A stretch of 10,948 bases of DNA, from positions 1 to 10,948 of the forward strand of contig CAJTLA010000046.1 of assembly GCA_910576985.1 (NCBI GenBank), written 5' to 3'. The notes under the pieces are model-generated. The model ran no database searches and had not been told where the DNA came from. It worked only from the letters and a program-made list of their open reading frames with translations. Made by a program: the position numbers and the translations under genes. The DNA comes from an uncultured Bacilli bacterium. GTDB taxonomy: Bacteria; Bacillota_I; Bacilli_A; RF39; UBA660. This document shows positions 5,711-10,948 of this stretch, in pieces (the stretch's first letter is position 1; each line of letters opens with the position of its first letter).

Positions 5711-5753
5711 AACACATACCAGTTAGAATGATATGAGGAAACATACTCTCCAC
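5711..5753 (-). repeat. Degenerate copy of the 3' end of rlmD
   Basis: The + strand 5711-5753 aligns with 5872-5916 inside the end of rlmD. AACACATAC is identical, then about ten diverged bases, then TGATAT identical, a 4-base gap, GAG and AAACAT identical, a 3-base gap, and TCCAC identical. On the minus strand it can encode V-E-S-M-F-P-H, close to the P-V-D-M-F-S-H of rlmD, before the match breaks. It may be what is left of a second RlmD-like gene or of a duplication made when foreign DNA inserted at this gene end. The orientation is the same as rlmD. Confidence 0.45.
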
Positions 5754-5779
5754 AGACAACACTCACAATATTTTTTTCT

Positions 5780-5813
5780 AAAATGAGTAAAAATATCAAT
5801 TTTTTATCATTTT
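5780..5813. terminator. AT-rich nested hairpin downstream of rlmD (weak, possible terminator)
   Basis: AAAATGA (5780-5786) pairs with TCATTTT (5807-5813), and AAAAAT (5789-5794) pairs with ATTTTT inside it. This gives about 13 A-T-rich pairs with small bulges. It lies 44-77 bases after the rlmD stop. Neither side has a long clean T tract, so termination is uncertain. Confidence 0.35.
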
Positions 5814-5856
5814 TTGACCACTACTGAATAGTTGATTTTCTCTTATTTATAAAGTT

Positions 5857-7083
5857 TTATCGCAAGCTCAAAACACATACACATTCCACATGATATGTAT
5901 GAGAAAACATATCCACGGGAATAATAATCTTAACTTCATATTCCATTTCCAAACATTTTAAATCTCTGGATAACGTAACAGGATCACAAGAAACATATAT
6001 AATTTTAGAAGCATGAATTCGCTTTAATTCATGAATTGCAAAAGAATCCAATCCAGCTCTAGGCGGATCTACAATCACCAAATCAGGATAAAACAAAGTA
6101 TTCTTTAATACAGTTCCAGTATCCCCACACAAAAACTCTATATTTTGAACTCCATTTTTCTGTTTATTCCAAATCGCATCCTCTACAGCCGCTTCATGAA
6201 CCTCAATCCCAAGTACCTGTTTTGCCTTCTTACTGACCACAATTCCAATCGTTCCTGTTCCACAATAAAGATCCAATACATTCTCCTTACCAGTAAGACC
6301 ACTACAATCTATCACTGTTTGATACAGCTTTTCCACCCCACTTTTATTTACTTGAAAAAAAGAACTTGGCGAAACCTTAAAAGTATAATCAAAAATCCGC
6401 TCTGTTAAAAAAGCATTTCCCTTGATCACTTCGTAATTATGACCTCGCTTCACCAAAACAGAACAATTTAAAAACTTTTCTAATGGAATCTGTGTAATTG
6501 AAAACTGACTTTCCACATCAAACACAACCAACATATCATCAGAACTTTCTCTCACCATAATCTCTTTTACATAAGACAAATCCACAAAATCTCGAATAGA
6601 AGATAACATAGAATTCATAACTTTAGAAAGCAATAAACAACCACATATATCCACAACTTGATTACTTTTTTTCCGATAAAAACCAACCTTATGATCCACC
6701 TGAAATACAACCTTATTACGATATCCAAATATCTGATCATTCGGAACAATTGATTGTACTACATGATCAAGCCCTGCAAACTTTTTTACAAGTTCACGAA
6801 CCTTTTCCTCCTTATACTCCAATTGCTTTTGATAATTTAAATGCAACAAATCACAACCACCACATTCTAAAAAATATGGACAAGGACTTTCTAAGCGATC
6901 ATGACTAGATTCTAAAAAACGAACGACTTTCGCTTCCATCCACTTTTTCTTTTCCTTTATAATCTCGATCTCTACTGTTTCTAAAGCCAAAGCATTCCAC
7001 ACAAACACAACTTTCCCATCAACATGTGCAATTCCTCTTCCTTGATGATCCAATGACTCAATTTTTACAACTTTATTTTCCAT
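5857..7083 (-). CDS. rlmD: 23S rRNA (uracil-C5)-methyltransferase, RlmD/RumA family
   Basis: The 408-residue SAM-dependent enzyme methylates C5 of a uridine in 23S rRNA, probably U1939 by family; Gram-positive relatives such as RlmCD may act on two sites. An N-terminal TRAM RNA-binding domain spans about 1-57 (D-H-Q-G-R-G-I-A-H). The [4Fe-4S] ligands are Cys68, Cys74 and Cys77 in CPYFLECGGCDLLH, plus Cys147 or Cys149. The methyltransferase domain shows VSPSSFFQVN (237-246), the SAM motif DLYCGTGTIG (271-280), VIVDPPRAGLD (336-346), the catalytic Cys366 in YVSCDPVTLSRDL and Glu400 in HVE near the C-terminus. All key residues are present, so it should be active. It has its own promoter (7108-7136) and reads divergently from the ger operon. 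The ribosome binding site (GGAAG) is modest. Confidence 0.9.
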   Translation of the reverse strand: MENKVVKIESLDHQGRGIAHVDGKVVFVWNALALETVEIEIIKEKKKWMEAKVVRFLESSHDRLESPCPYFLECGGCDLLHLNYQKQLEYKEEKVRELVKKFAGLDHVVQSIVPNDQIFGYRNKVVFQVDHKVGFYRKKSNQVVDICGCLLLSKVMNSMLSSIRDFVDLSYVKEIMVRESSDDMLVVFDVESQFSITQIPLEKFLNCSVLVKRGHNYEVIKGNAFLTERIFDYTFKVSPSSFFQVNKSGVEKLYQTVIDCSGLTGKENVLDLYCGTGTIGIVVSKKAKQVLGIEVHEAAVEDAIWNKQKNGVQNIEFLCGDTGTVLKNTLFYPDLVIVDPPRAGLDSFAIHELKRIHASKIIYVSCDPVTLSRDLKCLEMEYEVKIIIPVDMFSHTYHVECVCVLSLR

Positions 7084-7107
7084 ACTTCCACATCATTTCT
7101 AACCCAT

Positions 7108-7136
7108 ATTATACACATAAATAAACCCAAATTCAA
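7108..7136 (-). promoter_or_regulatory. Sigma-A-type promoter of rlmD
   Basis: On the minus strand, TTGAAT (7136-7131) and a perfect TATAAT (7113-7108) are 17 bases apart. The -10 lies 24 bases before the rlmD start at 7083. It sits back to back with the ger promoter in the 108-base divergent region. Confidence 0.65.
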
Positions 7137-7143
7137 TTTTTAC

Positions 7144-7172
7144 TTATAAATAAAATGATTTTAACCATACTA
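7144..7172 (+). promoter_or_regulatory. Sigma-G-like (forespore) promoter of the ger operon
   Basis: CATACTA at 7166-7172 matches the -10 consensus used by the forespore factor sigma-G. TTATA at 7144-7148, 17 bases upstream, fits four of five positions of its -35 (gHATR). GerA-type operons in Bacillus are sigma-G dependent, so the match agrees with the gene content. No sigma-A TATAAT with a matching -35 was seen on this strand. GAGGG (7181-7185) is the ribosome binding site of the first gene. Confidence 0.5.
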
Positions 7173-7191
7173 AACATAGTGAGGGATATGT

Positions 7192-8664
7192 ATGAAAAAA
7201 ATCGAAAAAGACTCAAAAAAAAACATAGAAATTATGAAACTAGCAATTGGTAATAGTCCAGATTTTGCCACAAGAACCATCAAAATTGGAAACAAACAAA
7301 TATCCTACGTTTACTTTGAAAGCGTTAGTAGTGATGACAAGATTAGCGACTTTATCATGAAAAGCATTACAAATGATGCAAAATCTAACAAAGATACAAA
7401 CTTTACCAATCTCTTTGCAAGATTAGAAAACACCATTCCAAATAGTAAATTAACAACTGCAGATGACTTTGACAGTATCTTTTATTATCTTTCTTCTGGT
7501 TTCACTTGTATTTTTGTCGATGGTAGCAACAAAGCCATCATCCTAGAAACAAGAACACAATTAGATAGAGGCGTCACAGAATCCTCTTCAGAACCTGTAA
7601 TCAGAGGACCAAAAGACAGCTTTACAGAAAACCACAACATGAATTTAGGGCTGATTCGTAAAAGAATCAAAGACCCAAACCTTTGGTTTGAAGAACTTAC
7701 CATTGGAAGAAGAAGCAAAACCAAAGTTGCTATTGCTTATATCAAAGATATAGCCGAACTAAAACGTGTTCACAAAATTGAACAAATGCTGAAAAATATT
7801 GACATTGATGCAATCTTAGACAGTGGATATATTCGGAAATTTTTAGAAGGAAATATGCGTTCTACATTTCCACAAATCATCACCACAGAAAAACCAGACA
7901 TGGTTTGTGGAGAATTACTAGATGGAAAAATCGCAATCATTGTAGAAAATACTCCTTTTGTACTAATCATGCCTGCTACATTAGTAAACTTTTTGCACGC
8001 TCCTACTGATTATTATGAAAAAGCCTCTAATGTGACATTTTCTAGAATTTTAAGAACACTCGCTTTTTTTATCACTATTATTACACCTGCCCTTTATATC
8101 GCACTCACAACATTTAACCATGAACTAATTCCTGATGAATTTCTAATTTCAATCGCAATGCAACAACAAGGTGTCCCTTTTCCGACCGTATTAGAAATTT
8201 TATTATTTGGTATCACATTTGAAGTATTGAGAGAAAGCGACTTAAGAGCACCCAGTGCTGCAGGAACTGCTATGAGTATTGTCGGAGCACTAGTATTAGG
8301 AGATGCCGCTGTTTCAGCAGGTGTCGTTTCCCCTATCGTAGTTATTATTGTAGCAGTCACATCAATATGCGAAATGGCCTTTTCAGACATTGACATGATT
8401 AATGCTTTAAGAAGTTGGAAAATTATTTTTATCTTTACTTCTATGTTTATGGGACTCATTGGATTTCTAGTAGCCATGCTAATTCTAATTATTAAACTAG
8501 TGAGTTTGGAAACACTAGATGTCCCATATCTCATTCCATTTAGCCCATTTGACTTTAACGCATGGAAAGATACAATCATTAAACTCCCAATTAACAAACT
8601 TACCAAACGACCAAGATATTTAACTGACAAAAATAGAACTCGATTGAAGGAGGACAACAAATGA
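7192..8664 (+). CDS. gerAA: Spore germination receptor A subunit (GerA family)
   Basis: The 490-residue germinant receptor subunit belongs in the spore inner membrane. It has a large soluble N-terminal domain (about 1-260) and hydrophobic segments at about 287-308, 333-345, 356-393 and 407-436, ending in a basic cytosolic tail. Family hallmarks are E-S-S-S-E-P-V-I-R-G-P-K-D-S-F-T-E (130-146), N-L-G-L-I-R-K-R-I-K (151-160), V-P-F-P-T-V-L-E near 328-335, E-V-L-R-E-S-D-L-R-A-P (344-354), and the small-residue-rich TM stretch G-A-L-V-L-G-D-A-A-V. The length is normal and the gene is intact. With the B and C subunits it would sense nutrients and trigger germination; the nutrient cannot be predicted. 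The name follows the family, since other paralogues may exist in this genome. It is first of three genes, and its stop overlaps the next start as ATGA. Confidence 0.9.
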   Translation: MKKIEKDSKKNIEIMKLAIGNSPDFATRTIKIGNKQISYVYFESVSSDDKISDFIMKSITNDAKSNKDTNFTNLFARLENTIPNSKLTTADDFDSIFYYLSSGFTCIFVDGSNKAIILETRTQLDRGVTESSSEPVIRGPKDSFTENHNMNLGLIRKRIKDPNLWFEELTIGRRSKTKVAIAYIKDIAELKRVHKIEQMLKNIDIDAILDSGYIRKFLEGNMRSTFPQIITTEKPDMVCGELLDGKIAIIVENTPFVLIMPATLVNFLHAPTDYYEKASNVTFSRILRTLAFFITIITPALYIALTTFNHELIPDEFLISIAMQQQGVPFPTVLEILLFGITFEVLRESDLRAPSAAGTAMSIVGALVLGDAAVSAGVVSPIVVIIVAVTSICEMAFSDIDMINALRSWKIIFIFTSMFMGLIGFLVAMLILIIKLVSLETLDVPYLIPFSPFDFNAWKDTIIKLPINKLTKRPRYLTDKNRTRLKEDNK

Positions 8665-9848
8665 AATTAAAAATAATATTAACTCTATGTTGCTGTTTTA
8701 TCCTAACTGGATGCTGGAACTATCGGGAACTAAGTGAATTAAGTATTTCAACTGGAATGTCAATTGATAAAGAAAATGATGAATATAAAGTAGGAATGCT
8801 TGTTTCTAACGCCCAAAAAATTCAAGGAAACTCCAAAGAAGGAGAATCACAGACCATTGTATTAGAAGGTCAAGGAAAAACAATATTAGAAGCCCTTAAA
8901 AACATTGGATTAACCAGTCCCAAAGAACTATATTTTAGACATCTTCTGGTTGTTGTCATCTCCGAAGAAGTTGCCAAAGACGGATTAAACGATGTTCTAG
9001 ACTACCTCTTAAGAGATTCACAATCTAGAAAAATGTTTTATATGGTTTTAGCGCACAATTGTAAAGCAAAAGACACATTAAAAATTCTATCTCCATTAGA
9101 AGCCTTTCCATCACAAAGCATTGCCATCAACATTGAAGAAACATACCGCTTACAAGCCATCATGACAAAAGTAACCTACAATTCTTTCTTATCCACACTA
9201 CTAGAAGAGGGAAAAGAAAATTATATCAACAGCGTTACAATCAAAGGTAGTACTGAAAAAGGAGAAAAAGAAGACAACTTAAAACAAACAGAACCAGATG
9301 CTTCTATCCAAATGGGAACGGCTGGAATATTTCAAAACGATAAACTTCTAGGATGGAGTACTAAAAACGAAAATAGAGGAATGAATCTTCTCACAAACAA
9401 CATTGAACAAATGTATACCATTTTTAACTACCACGACAATCAAACCTCAATTACCATTCCGAAAATTGGCTCAAAAACAAAAGTAGAAATGAAAAATGGA
9501 AAACCAATAATTGAAGTTTCAATTCAAGGTGATGGAATTATTAATGAAGTAAACCAAAAACTTGATTTAGAAGACCCAAAAGTAATCAAAGATCTAGAAA
9601 AAGCAACAGAAAAAGAACTAAAAAAATACACTGATAGTGCTATTAAAATGGCTCAAACAAAATATCAAAGTGACATTTTTGGGTATGGAAGCCTAATTCA
9701 CAAAACATATCCAAAAATATGGAAAAAAGAAAAAAAAGATTGGAATAAATCTGGATTTCCAAACTTAAAAATCAACGTAAATATTGATATTACATTACAA
9801 TATAAAGGATCTTTAGAACAATCAATCAAGGAGGCAAAACATGAATAA
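8661..9848 (+). CDS. gerAC: Spore germination receptor C subunit, lipoprotein (GerAC family)
   Basis: The 395-residue lipoprotein begins MKLKIILTLCCCFILTGC. Its lipobox LTGC makes Cys18 the expected lipidated residue, and the family-typical W-N-Y-R-E-L-S-E-L follows at once. The rest is the soluble three-domain GerAC body expected on the outer face of the spore inner membrane: LEGQGKTILEAL (about 73-84), Y-F-R-H-L-L-V-V-V-I (92-101), a middle region with A-G-I-F-Q-N-D-K-L-L-G-W (221-232), and a C-terminal half with D-I-F-G-Y-G near 334-339. It works with the A and B subunits in one receptor. The start has a perfect AAGGAGG (8647-8653) and overlaps the end of gerAA by four bases. It is complete and of usual length. 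Confidence 0.9.
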   Translation: MKLKIILTLCCCFILTGCWNYRELSELSISTGMSIDKENDEYKVGMLVSNAQKIQGNSKEGESQTIVLEGQGKTILEALKNIGLTSPKELYFRHLLVVVISEEVAKDGLNDVLDYLLRDSQSRKMFYMVLAHNCKAKDTLKILSPLEAFPSQSIAINIEETYRLQAIMTKVTYNSFLSTLLEEGKENYINSVTIKGSTEKGEKEDNLKQTEPDASIQMGTAGIFQNDKLLGWSTKNENRGMNLLTNNIEQMYTIFNYHDNQTSITIPKIGSKTKVEMKNGKPIIEVSIQGDGIINEVNQKLDLEDPKVIKDLEKATEKELKKYTDSAIKMAQTKYQSDIFGYGSLIHKTYPKIWKKEKKDWNKSGFPNLKINVNIDITLQYKGSLEQSIKEAKHE

Positions 9849-10948
9849 AAAAAAATTGAGAATGTTAGAAATTTGCTGTCTATACTATTTTGTAGTACGT
9901 GCCAACTTTTTAGGAGTAACTTCTAGTAACATATTACATTTAGCCAAACAAGATGGATGGATCTCTATTCTAATAGGAATGCTATTAGGATTTATTCCAC
10001 TAGGCATATTTTTATTCATTCAAAACCGATTTCCAAATGATACTATTTTTTCCATTATCAAAAAAATATTTGGAACTGGAATCGGAAAACTCATAAATAT
10101 CATTCTAGTAATTGGTGTTTCATTTAGTGTTATTATGACCTTTTATGATTTAGTAGGATTTATTGCTTCTCAATATTTAAATAGAACCCCAACACTTGCA
10201 ATTACAATTATGTTCTTTATCGCAATTACTTATATTTTAACAAAAGGAATTACGATTATTGCAAGAACACATGTAATCCTTCTATATTTTGGAATCATCT
10301 TATTTTTTCTAGCACTACTAGGTCTTTCAAGTGAAGTCAGTTTTGATAACTTAAAACCAATATTAGAGTCAGGGTGGAAACCAATACTAAACGGAAGCAT
10401 GTCCTTCATCGCATTCAATGTTCTACCTTTATTTGTACTCACCTCAATTCCCAAAAATTACGTTTTTGATACCAAACATTATCATCGAAACATAATAATC
10501 GCTTATATCTTAGGATCTTTCTCTTTATTCACAACATTATTTTTTATCCTATCTATTTTTGGACCTCATTTAGCCACACTATATCAATACCCTGAATTCC
10601 ATTTATTAAAATTGATTACATTAGGAGGATTTATTACTCGCGTCGAAGGAATTATTGCATTACACTGGCTATTTGATCTATTCGCGTTCATTGTAATGGG
10701 CTTATATTTTATAATACAATACGCCAAAGACGATTGGTCTTTAAAAGATAAATATTCAAATCCTTTCATCATTTTAATTTCAATATTGATTATTTTCGCA
10801 GTAGAACATATTTTTAAAAACAATACCATTGCCAATTTTATTACTCTTCATTATTCACCATTAATTTGTTTTTGCTTTTTCGCATTAATTCCATTCATAA
10901 TACTATTACGATGTTTTATGTATAAAAATAACTCCTTAAAAAGCAAAA
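9841..10948 (+). CDS. gerAB: Spore germination receptor B subunit (GerAB/APC-type permease-like), truncated by window end
   Basis: The reading frame stays open to the last base, giving 369 residues and no stop yet. GerAB proteins are about 365 residues, so only a few are missing. The protein is hydrophobic with roughly ten membrane helices, as in the APC-superfamily fold of GerAB. Landmarks are MNKKKLRMLEICC, G-W-I-S-I-L-I-G-M-L-L-G-F (about 39-51), a W-K-P-I-L-N-G stretch, and E-F-H-L-L-K-L-I-T-L-G-G-F-I-T-R-V-E-G-I-I near 252-272 with a following W-L-F-D. This subunit is thought to bind the nutrient germinant, and more recent work suggests GerA receptors form ion channels. The start has AAGGAGG (9828-9834) and overlaps the end of gerAC by eight bases. 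Confidence 0.9.
   Translation, partial: MNKKKLRMLEICCLYYFVVRANFLGVTSSNILHLAKQDGWISILIGMLLGFIPLGIFLFIQNRFPNDTIFSIIKKIFGTGIGKLINIILVIGVSFSVIMTFYDLVGFIASQYLNRTPTLAITIMFFIAITYILTKGITIIARTHVILLYFGIILFFLALLGLSSEVSFDNLKPILESGWKPILNGSMSFIAFNVLPLFVLTSIPKNYVFDTKHYHRNIIIAYILGSFSLFTTLFFILSIFGPHLATLYQYPEFHLLKLITLGGFITRVEGIIALHWLFDLFAFIVMGLYFIIQYAKDDWSLKDKYSNPFIILISILIIFAVEHIFKNNTIANFITLHYSPLICFCFFALIPFIILLRCFMYKNNSLKSK

Noticed and set aside
8094..8660. Long open frame antisense to gerAA (188 codons)
   Set aside because: It lies wholly inside gerAA, whose protein shows clear family motifs. The antisense product is low-complexity Ser/Ile/Thr-rich with no ribosome binding site. It is a shadow frame.
1..10948. 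CRISPR array, tRNA, rRNA, riboswitch or insertion sequence
   Set aside because: No regular spaced repeats, cloverleaf, conserved RNA leader or complete transposase with terminal repeats was found on reading both strands; the only mobile-type hint is the Rpn tail at the left edge.

Overview
The window is AT-rich DNA from a spore-forming Firmicutes-type bacterium. Three observations support this: a GerA-type germinant-receptor operon with a forespore-like promoter, strong AGGAGG-type ribosome binding sites, and TGA used as an ordinary stop (ATGA overlaps), which argues against a Mycoplasma-type code. I would place it in Bacilli/Erysipelotrichia-like or related gut Firmicutes, but the sequence alone does not settle the genus.

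Left part (1-3700). The end of an Rpn-family (PD-(D/E)XK) gene on the + strand converges with a four-gene minus-strand operon. Read in transcription order, the operon is: a PF06541 membrane protein ("putative ABC transporter permease"), a DUF1294 membrane protein, an ArsC/Spx-like thioredoxin-fold protein (YusI type), and a FabK-like flavin enoyl-ACP reductase. All three junctions are 4-base ATGA overlaps. The operon has a good sigma-A-type promoter (2436-2464) and a terminator that overlaps the last stop codon (193-216). Upstream on the same strand is a membrane-anchored GH25 lysozyme with Ig-like domains.

Middle part (3700-5860) looks like an accessory patch between conserved genes. It holds an unrecognised two-helix membrane protein on the + strand, facing an orphan AbiEi-type antitoxin-like protein on the minus strand across a strong shared hairpin. 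It also holds a RhuM-family gene cut off at a conserved motif and followed at once by a terminator, a 61-residue two-helix membrane protein, and a short degenerate copy of the 3' end of the neighbouring rlmD gene. This is the part most likely to repay further reading. It resembles the worn remains of a defence or mobile region rather than an intact new system.

Right part (5857-10948). rlmD (23S rRNA uracil-C5 methyltransferase, with Fe-S and catalytic cysteines) reads leftward. The ger operon reads rightward from a divergent 108-base intergenic region in the unusual order A-C-B. The A subunit is a membrane protein with a large soluble N-terminal domain, C is a lipoprotein, and B is an APC-type membrane protein cut off by the window end a few codons before its expected stop. 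Together these would form a nutrient germinant receptor in the spore inner membrane. No tRNA, rRNA, CRISPR array or intact insertion sequence was seen.
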